Part shown: positions 8,771-18,529 of the stretch, piece by piece
How positions within the stretch are numbered: position 1 is the stretch's first letter
How the letters are laid out: each line of letters opens with the position of its first letter
From: Lachnospiraceae bacterium
Lineage (GTDB): Bacteria; Bacillota; Clostridia; Lachnospirales; Lachnospiraceae
DNA: 64,000 nt
Assembly (NCBI GenBank): GCA_910574865.1
Contig: CAJTDN010000012.1
Coordinates: 1 to 64,000, forward strand
Direction: 5' to 3'
Position numbers and translations under genes: made by a program
The notes under the pieces: generated by a model
What the model was told of the DNA's origin: nothing
Seen by the model: the letters and a program-made list of their open reading frames with translations, nothing else
Databases searched by the model: none

Positions 8771-8824
8771 AAAGTAATGCTAAAATCAAAGTAATTTGAG
8801 TTCAGCATTACTTTAAGAGGGAAC
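8771..8824 (-). terminator. possible terminator of the AAA-ATPase gene
   Basis: An 11-bp perfect inverted repeat (AAAGTAATGCT at 8771-8781 and AGCATTACTTT at 8814-8824) lies 50 bases past the stop of the minus-strand gene at 8874. The stem is AT-rich and the following T run is short (CTTTCTTTG), so the terminator role is only likely. Confidence 0.4.
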
Positions 8825-8873
8825 TTTATCACACATTATCCGTCATAGAAAAAGATTTCCTGAAGAGGATTTT

Positions 8874-10577
8874 TCATGGGACTGTGCATCCCGTTTTTAC
8901 CAGGCAGCTTTTCTTACAAAAACAGATGCCATATTTCAAAATATTTTCATAGCCCTCGTCCAGCGGGGCGGCGGCATAGTCTTGTCTTTCAATTTGTTCC
9001 AAGGCTTCCGCACACCCGTTTTCCATCTGGTTGAATTTGTCCACGTGTTTTAATTCCATGATGACGACCGGCCGCGTCTCGTCCAACGGGAGCAGGAGCA
9101 GGTCGGGACGGCCGTTGCCGCTCTCCTGGTTGGAACGGATTCGGTATTCATGCAAACCACTCAGCAACCCTAGCAGAAATCCGTGGTAAAAAGTTTCGCG
9201 GTTGTCATTATAACTGATGGTCTTTCTCAATTGCTGGCGGAGCAAATCCTGTACCTTGTTCGCATCCTGGCCAAGCAGCGCACGGTACAATTCAGAAAAA
9301 TCAACACATTTTATTTGGTGGTCAAACCATTCTTGAATCTTGTTTTCGTAAACGTATTTCACTTCTATGTTTGGCAGGGTCATGGTTAAATAAATCTTGT
9401 TTCTCTCAAGTCGTTGTGACACCGCCTTGAGGTATCCGGTAAAGAATAGGAAATTCCACAAGTTTTCTTGTTTGTCATGAATCTCCCCGTACGTGATATC
9501 CTCGTGGATGGGCTTCTCAATCGTCCCACCGGCAATCAGTTCCTCCAGTTCATCCTTCGCGAGGTCATCGGCCTTCTCTACTAATTCCCTTATGATGTTG
9601 TTCGAGGACGTGTTCGACCAGTAGGGGCGGGGGAGGGCGTTCGGATTGCTGGCGGCTTCCCTCACATAGTTGATGACGCTCCACGGGTTGTAGACGTTTT
9701 TCGTGCCGAACAAGTAGCCGTCATACCAGTTCTTCGCCTCCTGGATTTTTTCGGGAAATCCATAATAACGCAACATGTCTTCCACTTCGGACTGGATGAA
9801 GCCAAAGTGCTCCGCGAAGTTGGAGCTCAAAACGGAGTAGATGTCAAGGTTGTTCAGGCCGGTGAAAATGCTTTCCCGGCTGATTCGCAGGCAGCCCGTC
9901 ACGACGGCCGTCTGCAGGCAGTCGTTCGTCTTTAGGGCAGATTCGAATAACGAGCGGATAAAATCCACCATTTCAGTATAAAAACCTTTGAAAAAGGCGT
10001 TTTCCAACGGCACGTCATATTCGTCCAAAAGGACAATCACGTTGGCCTTATGATATTTCTTCAGGCACTCGGACAAAAAGGCAAGAGCTTTCGCATAAGT
10101 GATTTGCTTCGCCTTGCGGTTCATGATGGCATAATAGCGTTCGTGATATTCTTCCGTCAGGCATCCTGAATCCAGGATATACTTGTGCCGGATATATTCT
10201 TTGATAATCTCATCAACAAGACTTTCATAGGCCATTTGGAAATTTGGTTGCCTGGCAGACTTCAGCGACATGGAAATCACCGGGTAACGTTCCATGTGCT
10301 GTAAATACTCGTCCCCGGCTTCCATGATTTTCATGCCGTCAAAATAATGGCGGTTGTCTATCACGTTCCCATCATCGTCAAGCTCCATTTCAAAAAAAGT
10401 CCTGATCATGCTGAGCGTGAGCGTCTTCCCGAACCGTCGGGGGCGGGTGAAAAGCCCCACTTTCGTACGATAATCCAACAAATCCTTTATCATCAATGTT
10501 TTATCTACGAAATAACACGACCTGTCGATGATTTCTTTGAAATTCTCAATGCCTATACCAATAGGTTTCTTCAACAT
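8874..10577 (-). CDS. AAA-ATPase with C-terminal PD-(D/E)XK domain, copy A
   Basis: A 567-residue protein of the AAA-ATPase-like/PDDEXK type common in clostridia and Bacteroidetes. The start MLKKPIGIGIENF at 10577 follows CGAGGT; a longer frame to 10646 lacks a site. Residues about 30-50 carry a Walker A variant (RPRRFGKTLTLSM). About 195-205 is Walker B (VIVLLDEYDVP). The C-terminus has GRPDLLLLP then VVIMELKHV, the D..ExK nuclease-fold signature. The cellular role is not established; defence or selfish-element roles have been suggested for such families. It is nearly the same as copy B at 57489-59180. Its own leader (10578-10736) separates it from the glycan operon upstream. Confidence 0.85.
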   Translation of the reverse strand: MLKKPIGIGIENFKEIIDRSCYFVDKTLMIKDLLDYRTKVGLFTRPRRFGKTLTLSMIRTFFEMELDDDGNVIDNRHYFDGMKIMEAGDEYLQHMERYPVISMSLKSARQPNFQMAYESLVDEIIKEYIRHKYILDSGCLTEEYHERYYAIMNRKAKQITYAKALAFLSECLKKYHKANVIVLLDEYDVPLENAFFKGFYTEMVDFIRSLFESALKTNDCLQTAVVTGCLRISRESIFTGLNNLDIYSVLSSNFAEHFGFIQSEVEDMLRYYGFPEKIQEAKNWYDGYLFGTKNVYNPWSVINYVREAASNPNALPRPYWSNTSSNNIIRELVEKADDLAKDELEELIAGGTIEKPIHEDITYGEIHDKQENLWNFLFFTGYLKAVSQRLERNKIYLTMTLPNIEVKYVYENKIQEWFDHQIKCVDFSELYRALLGQDANKVQDLLRQQLRKTISYNDNRETFYHGFLLGLLSGLHEYRIRSNQESGNGRPDLLLLPLDETRPVVIMELKHVDKFNQMENGCAEALEQIERQDYAAAPLDEGYENILKYGICFCKKSCLVKTGCTVP

Positions 10578-10736
10578 GATGAATACCTCGTTTCCAATTT
10601 TACTCAGAAAAAATGATACCAGAAGGTTTAAAACTATGTTTGTCATGCCTTAAAGGTTCGCTTCGTGTCGTGACATGAAAAGCATGGTCTTTTGCTCTGG
10701 TATCATTTTAGCACAGAGTGTGTGGTTTGGTAAACC

Positions 10737-12350
10737 TCATTTTGCAATGTATTTGAAAAAGAAATTATCCTCCACCGGTCCGGAAAAGTTGTTCGCGGAA
10801 AGTACCTCCTCGGCCGAGATGTCAATTTCATATAAGACCTGCCCCTCGTTCCCCCGCCTTGCGGATTCTGTCACGGTGCGCGTGAATTCATGCATCGGCG
10901 TGACACTGCCGATTGCAAAAGCGAGAACCAGGGCGTAATATAACCGCTTGTCCTTCGTCTCGTAAGACTTCCTTACCGCGTCCATCGTCAGGAGCATCAA
11001 GACGAACAAGAACGGAATCGAAGCCCGCATGCAGAAATCGTAACTGCTTCCTACGTGGACGGGCGGGATGACAATCAGCATGAATACCGAGAAGTAAAAT
11101 AAGGCGTTTTTCCGATTGTATTTATAAAGCAGGACGACGTACACGGCGATTTCCACGAGCAGGAAGGTGACGTAGAGCATCAGCGTGTACTTCCTGCCGA
11201 AAAGAGGCGGCTGGTTCATGATGTCCCCGCCCGACAGGTTTGCGGACAAGTATAGGAAAGAGAAAATGCCGACAATTCCGCCGCCTAGGACGTTCTGCAC
11301 GGTGAAAACGTCCGTGATGGTTGTTTTTATAAATGTCATGATAAGGGAACTTTCGTGTGGCGGGAACTTTCCATGCTCCGTTTCGCGGCTTTCATGGGCA
11401 TTCCGTTTACCATGCCATGTTTGCTCATACGCCCGTGAAAACACGAGAAAAGTGACAAGCGCGAGCAGACCGACAAACGGGAACGTGGAGGAGAGCATGC
11501 TGCAGGCCAGGATAAGTACCATGTTCCGGCCGTTTTTCTGCATGACGACCAGCATGGTGCACAGCCAGGCCGGGATGGACTGGTTGAAGACCCAGAACAG
11601 TTGCGCGGTCATACTCGTATACTGGTAAGCCGGGTTCCACCATTCCAGATGGCGGCATGTGTCCATGGTAAACACGTTTGCACCCAAAAGTTGCTCGCCG
11701 ATAATGTCTAGCCCGCTAAATAAGATAAAAATTGCCAGCGGCCAGACTTCCAGTTTCTTGTTCCTCGCGCAAATCAGGTAATAGACAAGCGCGATTCCCA
11801 GAAATGCCCACAAGGCTTGCATACAATACCCTGCGCTGAGACCGAAAAGCTTTCCAATCAGTGCCGAGGGCATCCAGAAGCCGATATAATAAATAAGTGC
11901 GGACTTGGACGTGGTTCCGGGCAAAGTGTCCGCGCTGACCACGGGCCATTCGGATTCCACCAGCAGGTTGAAAATACCGTTCCGCCATGGATGATCCGCA
12001 TTCTGGAACACGAACTTGCCGATACCGGAATAATATACCCAGAGCGCGATAACACCTAGGATAAAGAGGATTTTCATGACATTTTCAAAATGCAATTCCG
12101 GCATCCACAAGGCCGGTGATTCCTTGCAGGCTTTCCAGAAACATCCCAGTAAAATGACAACGACGGGGATGGAGAAGTAAAGCCTCATCCATCCCAGGGA
12201 AAAAATCAAAAAGGGCAGTAGCACGTAGGCATAGCCAAGGCAGAGAGGAATCTTCGAGGCGCGTCCGTCGTTTGTGTCAACGATGACATGGCTCCCCGCA
12301 GTTTCATTTTTCATGTTGTGAAATAATGTTTTTATGTTCTGATTCATCAT
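10737..12350 (-). CDS. polytopic membrane protein, probable GT-C-type or glycan-assembly protein
   Basis: A 537-residue protein with about 11-12 membrane segments. A large extracytoplasmic loop (NADHPWRNGIFNLLVESEWP, then DTLPGTTSKSALIYYIGFWM) resembles the acceptor-side loop of GT-C glycosyltransferases. I do not recognise a named family. The start ATG 12350 overlaps the flippase stop (ATGA); a longer frame to 12431 is unlikely. It is the last gene of the minus-strand glycan operon, so it should act in the membrane on the finished or growing glycan. Alternatives are a polymerase (Wzy-like) or a sugar-adding enzyme. Confidence 0.6.
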   Translation of the reverse strand: MMNQNIKTLFHNMKNETAGSHVIVDTNDGRASKIPLCLGYAYVLLPFLIFSLGWMRLYFSIPVVVILLGCFWKACKESPALWMPELHFENVMKILFILGVIALWVYYSGIGKFVFQNADHPWRNGIFNLLVESEWPVVSADTLPGTTSKSALIYYIGFWMPSALIGKLFGLSAGYCMQALWAFLGIALVYYLICARNKKLEVWPLAIFILFSGLDIIGEQLLGANVFTMDTCRHLEWWNPAYQYTSMTAQLFWVFNQSIPAWLCTMLVVMQKNGRNMVLILACSMLSSTFPFVGLLALVTFLVFSRAYEQTWHGKRNAHESRETEHGKFPPHESSLIMTFIKTTITDVFTVQNVLGGGIVGIFSFLYLSANLSGGDIMNQPPLFGRKYTLMLYVTFLLVEIAVYVVLLYKYNRKNALFYFSVFMLIVIPPVHVGSSYDFCMRASIPFLFVLMLLTMDAVRKSYETKDKRLYYALVLAFAIGSVTPMHEFTRTVTESARRGNEGQVLYEIDISAEEVLSANNFSGPVEDNFFFKYIAK

Positions 12351-13654
12351 GCCGATTCGTGACCCCCTTTTTGTACAGTTTTCCCGTTTTTGCGGATTCC
12401 AATCGCCAGAAGCACGGCGAACACGACGCACAAGCCGCCCATCAGCACCGTGTAGAGGACGGAAGCCCCCATCATTTCATAACGCTGTACAATCTTGTCG
12501 GAAAAAAGGAAAGCCAGGGCGGCGATGCCCGCGTACCCCCACATCAGGCTTTTCTGGTAGCGGATAATTGTGATGACGGTGTTTAAAAGGCCGGAGAGGC
12601 CGAGGAACCCGCCGCCCAATAGGAGGACAAGCAGTTCCGCCTTGTAAGGGCTCAAGTCCGTGTTGTACAGCCAGGAAAGCACCGGAATTCCGAGCAGCCA
12701 CGCCCCCGTGATGCACACCAGCGTAATCAGGGCGACAATGCCGGTCTGGAATAGCGTCTTCTTTAAAAACGCGCGCACATTTCCGCGCTCCCACAAGGAG
12801 GACATCTGGTAGAGCATGGGATTGAAGATGAAGTTGTTCAGCAGGCCAATCACGAAGACCGGCATGGCGATAAAGCCGTAGCAGGCCTGGAGCTCGTCCG
12901 TGAGCATGGCGTCGATGGCATATTTGGGCGCGTTGCCAATGTAATAGGAGAGGAACGAACCGGCAAACAAGGGGAAACAAAGTTTCAGCAGCAAAAGCAA
13001 GTTGCCTTTGTTGATTCGCACCTTAGAATCCCCATCATGTTCATTGTTTTGCCTGAAAGCCCCATATGTCCATTTCGTCAGCAACACAAAAAGAATCATG
13101 GTGGCAATCGTGGAAAGGATGAGCACCGACAGCAAGTCCCTGAGCACAATCAGCCCGACGGCGAAAATGACGATGGTCACGGCCATCCGCAGCGTCATCG
13201 CCTTGGAAGCCACGTCCAGGCGGTTCTCCTGCTGGTACAGGCCATGGTAGACATCTTCCACGACATCCACCACCTTGAACAGGCACATCCAGAAGATGAC
13301 CCATGCCTTTTCCATGGAGTAACCGTTGGCAGAAGCCGCATAAACCACGTAAATTGCCGACACGATGACCATGGCGGCGGACGTAATGACACGTGACGCG
13401 CGGTATTCCGAGAAAGCGAACTGCTTCTTCAAGTCTGAAACCTGGAAGTAGCGCATGCCGTATTTGCCAATCGTCAAAAAGAGGTTGGCGTTCGCGTAGG
13501 CGATGGTAAATATCCCGGACTCCACAAGCCCCAGAGTCCGGGTCAGAATCATCAGCATGATGACCGACTGGAAAGCCATCAACATGCTGCCGGCCATGTT
13601 CCAGATGAAGCTGGAACGGTCGATGTTCTTAGTTGTGAGAAGAAACTTTTTCAT
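12347..13654 (-). CDS. Wzx-type polysaccharide flippase
   Basis: A 435-residue protein with about 12 membrane segments and the layout of the MATE-like polysaccharide transporter family: an amphipathic N-terminus (SFIWNMAGSMLMAFQSVIML), the IGKYGMRYFQVSD region after helix 2, and a central loop at about 205-220. Members move lipid-linked glycans across the membrane. It overlaps the gene before it by 26 bases and the gene after it by 4 bases, so translation is coupled. Together with the polyprenyl glycosyltransferase at 17591 it indicates a lipid-linked product for the left operon. The codons are GC-rich compared with the gene just upstream. Confidence 0.82.
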   Translation of the reverse strand: MKKFLLTTKNIDRSSFIWNMAGSMLMAFQSVIMLMILTRTLGLVESGIFTIAYANANLFLTIGKYGMRYFQVSDLKKQFAFSEYRASRVITSAAMVIVSAIYVVYAASANGYSMEKAWVIFWMCLFKVVDVVEDVYHGLYQQENRLDVASKAMTLRMAVTIVIFAVGLIVLRDLLSVLILSTIATMILFVLLTKWTYGAFRQNNEHDGDSKVRINKGNLLLLLKLCFPLFAGSFLSYYIGNAPKYAIDAMLTDELQACYGFIAMPVFVIGLLNNFIFNPMLYQMSSLWERGNVRAFLKKTLFQTGIVALITLVCITGAWLLGIPVLSWLYNTDLSPYKAELLVLLLGGGFLGLSGLLNTVITIIRYQKSLMWGYAGIAALAFLFSDKIVQRYEMMGASVLYTVLMGGLCVVFAVLLAIGIRKNGKTVQKGGHESA

Positions 13655-15710
13655 TTTTCTTTAGATGACTCCCATCATTAATTATCCATACATATATAGG
13701 GTCTGCATCCGGCAAATTATAACAACCTAAAAGTTTATATTTGCCATTGCTTGTGTTTTCCCAATACCATTCTTGAAGTGCTCTTTGTCCACATAGATTT
13801 CCGTTTCTGAAAATCGCTTCATGAGTTGCCCACTCGCTTTCCGTAAAATCCTGCCATATTATAAATGATGGCTTTTCTTTATTAAGAATAGATGCATCTT
13901 CTTCGGCTCTTGTATCTGAACAGACATCAAAATAATGGACTTTTGCAAAGGCTGGAGAATCCAAATCCGACATTACGTTAAAATAATTTATATGAGGAAA
14001 GGTGTACATCGTATCGCCATCTGTTTTATAGCGTTCAATCACTTCATATATTTCATTTAATACGGTTGTTTGTTGTAAGTTTCCTTTCATTCCCTCTAAT
14101 TTCGGATCTTTGTACTCATATTCGGCAGAATAGCTATCTGGTAGCGTATTAACTCCCCACCAATTATAAGTGAAGTTATTACGTTGTACAGCTATAGTGG
14201 CAAACATAAACATGCATATTACCCATACGCTTAAATTTTTCAATTTGTTATAGATTACCTTAACCGATAATAATTCGGCAATAATCAAAGTAAACAGAAT
14301 TAGAGTGCCGTGATCTTCAACAATATAGGACATTCCATGAATATACATAAGCGAAAAACTTGCAATAAATAGTATGATTTTTGTACCAGTTATTAAATTT
14401 TGCGTTTTTTCTTGTAAGAAGATTAGATATAATACAAAAAAAATATTATAGAAAAACAATGCATATATTAAAGATGCACGATTTGTTCGTATTAATTGAT
14501 AATCAGCAAATTCATTTTTAGTTATATTTATATATAGTAATATACTGCACATCGCTATAACTAAACCAATATAATATAGATAGTTCAGGTTTATTTTTTT
14601 TAAAGTATAATTCTTGTTTAGTAATATACAAAATATTATTGCAAAGCATCCTAATACGAAAGCAAAAAAATATTTTGCTCTTACCATTGCGTTAAGTATG
14701 TCTAAAAGATAAAAAGGCTTTATAAAATACTGATAAAAGGCAAGTCCTATTATTGCCCATATCAATATATACATACTCTTTTTTAATGATAAAGTGTTAA
14801 TATCCGCATCATCCTTGAATTTCTGCTTTCCTATATTTATGCAAATCAATATACATATGCATAACAGAAATAATTTCATGGAATCCGCATTTATCATTCT
14901 CGGAATGAATGCGGTAAATATAGAAATAATATTTCCTTTTGCTGACGTGCCTCCTATGACTTGCTCAAAAAATGGCATAAGAGCGCCATTAGCCGCTAAA
15001 TATATCAACATAAGACTAATAACAGCCATTGCACTTCCGAATGCAATCGCTATATTGGTTATTGATTTTTTTATATTTTGTTTTCTTGTTAAAAAAATGT
15101 ATCCGAGTCCGATAAAAACAGCAAACAAAGCTCCTGTATTTTGTTTCATACAAAATGTAAGACCGGCAGAAACACCATACAAAACAGAATAAATATTTTT
15201 TTCGTTATTATATGTTTCGTACATTCGTACACAAAAATATAACGTAAGAACGGAAAACAGTAAGGCCGACTGATAATATCCATAAAATATATCTGTATTT
15301 GTACTTGCATAAATCACAGATGCGATTATTAAAGAGAAAGCAACTACTTTATAATTATATATCTTAGATACTATAACATAAATAATAGTCAATAATGCCA
15401 ATCTTTCGATAATTCCAAAAACACGTAATGCTAAAAAAGAATAATTTGTCAATTTACATATAAATGACGTTATCCATATGTAGCCTGGTGGAACCGGACA
15501 ATAGAAATCCCTATATATGAACTCACCCCTATTGATATATCTTGCGTAATCCTGAAACCAACCTTCGGTTATAGGGAAAAATTTGTCTATCAAAAGAACG
15601 CAGAAAAACACGGTGACAAACATTACAACAAACCAAGATATAAACTTTTCATATTTACAGTCTTTTTTTGCTTCAAAAATTGTAAAAAAAGATAAAAATT
15701 TTTTTATCAT
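13629..15710 (-). CDS. GT-C-type membrane glycosyltransferase (PMT/ArnT-like)
   Basis: A 693-residue protein with 11-13 membrane segments. The first outer loop holds ITEGWFQDYARYINRGEFIY and RDFYCPVPPGY, in the position of the acidic catalytic motif of GT-C enzymes that use polyprenyl-phosphate sugars. A soluble C-terminal part (about 540-690) is outside. It probably transfers a sugar delivered by the GT2 enzyme at 17591. The start follows AGGAAGG. Its base content is strikingly AT-rich compared with both neighbours, although it overlaps the flippase by 26 bases, so it looks like a later replacement inside an older operon. Confidence 0.7.
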   Translation of the reverse strand: MIKKFLSFFTIFEAKKDCKYEKFISWFVVMFVTVFFCVLLIDKFFPITEGWFQDYARYINRGEFIYRDFYCPVPPGYIWITSFICKLTNYSFLALRVFGIIERLALLTIIYVIVSKIYNYKVVAFSLIIASVIYASTNTDIFYGYYQSALLFSVLTLYFCVRMYETYNNEKNIYSVLYGVSAGLTFCMKQNTGALFAVFIGLGYIFLTRKQNIKKSITNIAIAFGSAMAVISLMLIYLAANGALMPFFEQVIGGTSAKGNIISIFTAFIPRMINADSMKLFLLCICILICINIGKQKFKDDADINTLSLKKSMYILIWAIIGLAFYQYFIKPFYLLDILNAMVRAKYFFAFVLGCFAIIFCILLNKNYTLKKINLNYLYYIGLVIAMCSILLYINITKNEFADYQLIRTNRASLIYALFFYNIFFVLYLIFLQEKTQNLITGTKIILFIASFSLMYIHGMSYIVEDHGTLILFTLIIAELLSVKVIYNKLKNLSVWVICMFMFATIAVQRNNFTYNWWGVNTLPDSYSAEYEYKDPKLEGMKGNLQQTTVLNEIYEVIERYKTDGDTMYTFPHINYFNVMSDLDSPAFAKVHYFDVCSDTRAEEDASILNKEKPSFIIWQDFTESEWATHEAIFRNGNLCGQRALQEWYWENTSNGKYKLLGCYNLPDADPIYVWIINDGSHLKKNEKVSSHN

Positions 15711-15742
15711 TTTTGTATTTATTCATCCTTCCTAGAATATTT

Positions 15743-16804
15743 TTAATCACATAGTTTTCCCAACACGTACCCGACCGCTTTCTCGATTTCCTCCCGTTCC
15801 ACGTCGTGCACGATTTGGAGTTCCATGTCATCTTTCATGAGCACCGCCGTCAGACTGTTTCCCACCTGCTTCTTGTCCTTGCGGATGGCAGACAGAATCC
15901 TATCCATATCCGATATCGCTTCATCCATGTCAACATGGATAATCTTCCACAAGATGCCTTCCACCCGTAACACCTTTTCCTCGGAAAGCCATCCGCGTCC
16001 AAGGGAGATCCGATTTGCAACTATTGTGCCCATGGCGACGGCAGTACCGTGGGGAATCGCGTAGCCGCTTACCGTTTCAAACGCATGTCCGAACGTATGG
16101 GCAAAATTCAAGTGAATCCGCACCCCGCGGTCAAACTCGTCTTCTTCAATGAAGTTCTTTTTAAACAAGAGGGAACTGTTCACAAATTCCATTAGTTTCG
16201 TTTCGTTCCTTTGCAACAGCGTGTCTATGTTTTGTTCCATGTTCGTGATACCAATCTCGCCGAACATCACGTTAAACTTGACGACCTCCCCAAGGCCACT
16301 TTGGAAGTCTCTTTCGGACAACGTTTGAAAAAATGGCGTACAAATATTCACTTCATCGGGAGGATAAAATGTGCCAAGCAAGTTTTTGAACTTCTTGTAG
16401 TTCAGTGATGTTTTTCCGCCGATGCAGCTGTCACAAGCGGCCAGCAAGGTGGTCGGATAAAACGTCCAATGGATTCCCCGGTATAGGATGTTTGCCACGA
16501 AACCCGTCACGTCCTGGACGATTCCACCACCGAACGAAACCAGCTTCGCGTTCCTTTTGGCGGGAATGCCCGTCATAATCTCGCATATTTCCAACGCGGT
16601 TTCTATGGTCTTGTTTTCCTCGGTGGCATCCAACAGATAAAGTTGTTCTGGTACGATGCCCGCAAAAAGCCGTTCTTTGTACAAATCGTACAAGACGTGA
16701 TCAACAACGACAAATGTTTTGCTGTCAATATTTTCCTCATGAATCTTGTCAAAGTGGTCGTATATGTTTACCTGGTACTCCTTCGTGCTGGACTTAATTT
16801 TCAT
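15743..16804 (-). CDS. 3-dehydroquinate-synthase-like sugar cyclase
   Basis: A 353-residue member of the sugar-phosphate-cyclase/dehydroquinate synthase superfamily. Visible motifs: the NAD-binding SFGGGIVQDVTGFVA (about 90-104), the substrate loop PTTLLAACDSCIGGKTSLNY, the metal-site GLGEVVKFN (Glu) and NFAHTFGHAFE (His). Family members oxidise, eliminate and cyclise C7 or C6 sugar phosphates to carbocycles. Here the neighbours are CDP-sugar and thiamine-diphosphate enzymes, not shikimate genes, so a secondary role in making a surface sugar or cyclitol is likely. The exact substrate cannot be read. It overlaps the SDR gene by four bases (ATGA). Confidence 0.8.
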   Translation of the reverse strand: MKIKSSTKEYQVNIYDHFDKIHEENIDSKTFVVVDHVLYDLYKERLFAGIVPEQLYLLDATEENKTIETALEICEIMTGIPAKRNAKLVSFGGGIVQDVTGFVANILYRGIHWTFYPTTLLAACDSCIGGKTSLNYKKFKNLLGTFYPPDEVNICTPFFQTLSERDFQSGLGEVVKFNVMFGEIGITNMEQNIDTLLQRNETKLMEFVNSSLLFKKNFIEEDEFDRGVRIHLNFAHTFGHAFETVSGYAIPHGTAVAMGTIVANRISLGRGWLSEEKVLRVEGILWKIIHVDMDEAISDMDRILSAIRKDKKQVGNSLTAVLMKDDMELQIVHDVEREEIEKAVGYVLGKLCD

Positions 16805-17469
16805 TTTTCCGTGTATCCTCCGTCAACCGTTATTTTCTGCCCCGTCAGGTAACTGTTTTGCTCGCTGCCAAGGAAATATACCACTTCGGCAATTTCCCCG
16901 GGTTCCGCCATCCGTCCAAGGGGGATGGCAGCTGAAATTTCTTCCATTTGTTTTTCCGTGTTGTTTTTCCTCGTAAGTTCCGTCAACGTGAAGCCTGGGC
17001 AGACCGTGTTTACCAGGATGTTATCCTTGGCAAGCTCGACAGCCAATGTGTTCGTGACACCGTGTATCCCGTTTTTCGTAGCACTGTACACGCACCGCCC
17101 TTCCTTGGACACGACGGCCCAGATGGAGGCGATGTTCACGATTTTTCCGTAATGCTGTTCCCGCATGGCTCCCACTAATCCACGCAATAACTTGATAGGG
17201 GCGATTAGGTTTACTTGCATCATGTTCGTCAGTTCTTCGTCCGTGACCTGCTCGATCGCATGCACGTCATTGCACCCGGCATTGTTGACGATGACATCAA
17301 AATATTCTTTTTTATGCAGACGGACAAAGCTTTCGATGGACTTGTCATTGCTAAGGTCGAGTTCTTGCCGGGATGGCGTGACGGCTTCATAACCATGTTC
17401 CTGAAACTTTGCCGCGATTGCCTTGCCTATTCCCCTCGATGCACCTGTCACCAGTACCTTCCTTGTCAT
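16801..17469 (-). CDS. SDR-family NAD(P)-dependent oxidoreductase
   Basis: A 222-residue classical short-chain dehydrogenase. TGASRGIG (cofactor site, residues 8-15), NNAG (about 67-70), the serine in IASIWAV and YSATK (Tyr and Lys of the active site) are all present. It resembles FabG-like reductases. The gene sits between the GT2 and cyclase genes and overlaps the cyclase by four bases, so it probably reduces or oxidises the cyclase product or a branched-sugar intermediate. A gap of 121 bases separates it from the GT2 gene upstream, with no clear terminator. Confidence 0.85.
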   Translation of the reverse strand: MTRKVLVTGASRGIGKAIAAKFQEHGYEAVTPSRQELDLSNDKSIESFVRLHKKEYFDVIVNNAGCNDVHAIEQVTDEELTNMMQVNLIAPIKLLRGLVGAMREQHYGKIVNIASIWAVVSKEGRCVYSATKNGIHGVTNTLAVELAKDNILVNTVCPGFTLTELTRKNNTEKQMEEISAAIPLGRMAEPGEIAEVVYFLGSEQNSYLTGQKITVDGGYTEK

Positions 17470-17590
17470 TTTCCGTCCCTTCCTTTCCGCGATTTATGGG
17501 AAACTCCCTTTACCATGTCATAAACCTTCGATTTCGGCGCAAACGCTCCGTTTGTTGCTCATTACCGCTTGAAAAGAAACGGCTTGATTA

Positions 17591-18529
17591 TCATGGCTCT
17601 TCAAAGTTAATCCGCTCTTCCTCAATGACCATCGGACGTTTCGTGATTCTCGTCAATATTGCCCCGATATATTCACCTATGACCCCTATGCATGCCAGTT
17701 GTCCCGAACCCAACAAGAACATCCCTATCAGAACGGGAGCCATGCCCATTTCAAAGCTGTCCCAGTAGATAAGCTTCATGACAAGATAGATTATGGCGAA
17801 AATGAAACTGGCAACGGACATGCTAATTCCGGCCAATGTCACGATTCGCAAAGGTTTTTTTGAAACATGTGTCAACCCCGTGATTGCGAAATCAAAATAA
17901 CTGTTGAAATTATAACTGGACTTCCCTTTTTCCCGTTTCCTTTGCGTGTATTCCACAAGGCACCATTTATAGCCGAGTTCGGTTACTAATCCACGTATGT
18001 ATGGGTCGGGATCGTCCATCCAGCGGATAGTTTTAAGCACTTCCTTGTCATATAGGCCGTATCCGGTAACATTTTCCAAATGTTCCGTTTCAGAAAGTAG
18101 CTCCATGATTTTGTAATATAGCTTTCTTACTTGGAACATCAGGAAGTTTTCCTTGCTCTTGGTTTTCTGTCCCATGACGACCTTATAGCCTTCTTCCCAT
18201 TTTTGAAGGAAGATAGGTATCATTTCCGGCGGGTCTTGTAAGTCACAAACAATACAAATCAAAGCATCGCCTGTTGCCTGTAGCATCCCGTAAGTTCCGG
18301 AACGGTTGGGACCGAAGTTCCTGGCATTCAATATGACTTTCACGTTTTTATCCTTGTTTGCCATTTCCCTTAATATTTGCCTGGACATGTCATTGGAGCA
18401 GTTATCAATGAATATGTGTTCGTAAGTATACTGGGGCAATCCGTCAAACTGCTTTTTCACCTCTTGATATATGTTTTGAATGTTACCTTCTTCATTATAG
18501 CAAGGGGTCATGACCGATATATGTTTCAT
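17591..18529 (-). CDS. GtrB/DPM1-like polyprenyl-phosphate glycosyltransferase
   Basis: A 312-residue GT2 enzyme. It has a cytoplasmic GT-A domain (residues 1-225: MTPCYNEEGN, DNCSNDMS, CDLQDPPEMI as the acid motif) and two C-terminal membrane helices (about 235-295). This is the form of the GtrB/dolichol-phosphate-mannose synthase group, which loads a sugar onto polyprenyl phosphate. It may feed the GT-C enzyme at 13629. It overlaps the epimerase gene by four bases. The donor sugar is not known, but a CDP-linked product of this operon is possible. Confidence 0.85.
   Translation of the reverse strand: MKHISVMTPCYNEEGNIQNIYQEVKKQFDGLPQYTYEHIFIDNCSNDMSRQILREMANKDKNVKVILNARNFGPNRSGTYGMLQATGDALICIVCDLQDPPEMIPIFLQKWEEGYKVVMGQKTKSKENFLMFQVRKLYYKIMELLSETEHLENVTGYGLYDKEVLKTIRWMDDPDPYIRGLVTELGYKWCLVEYTQRKREKGKSSYNFNSYFDFAITGLTHVSKKPLRIVTLAGISMSVASFIFAIIYLVMKLIYWDSFEMGMAPVLIGMFLLGSGQLACIGVIGEYIGAILTRITKRPMVIEEERINFEEP

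Noticed and set aside
15743-16804. Housekeeping 3-dehydroquinate synthase (aroB) for aromatic amino acids
   Set aside because: No shikimate genes are nearby, and the gene is translationally coupled to nucleotide-sugar and glycan genes.
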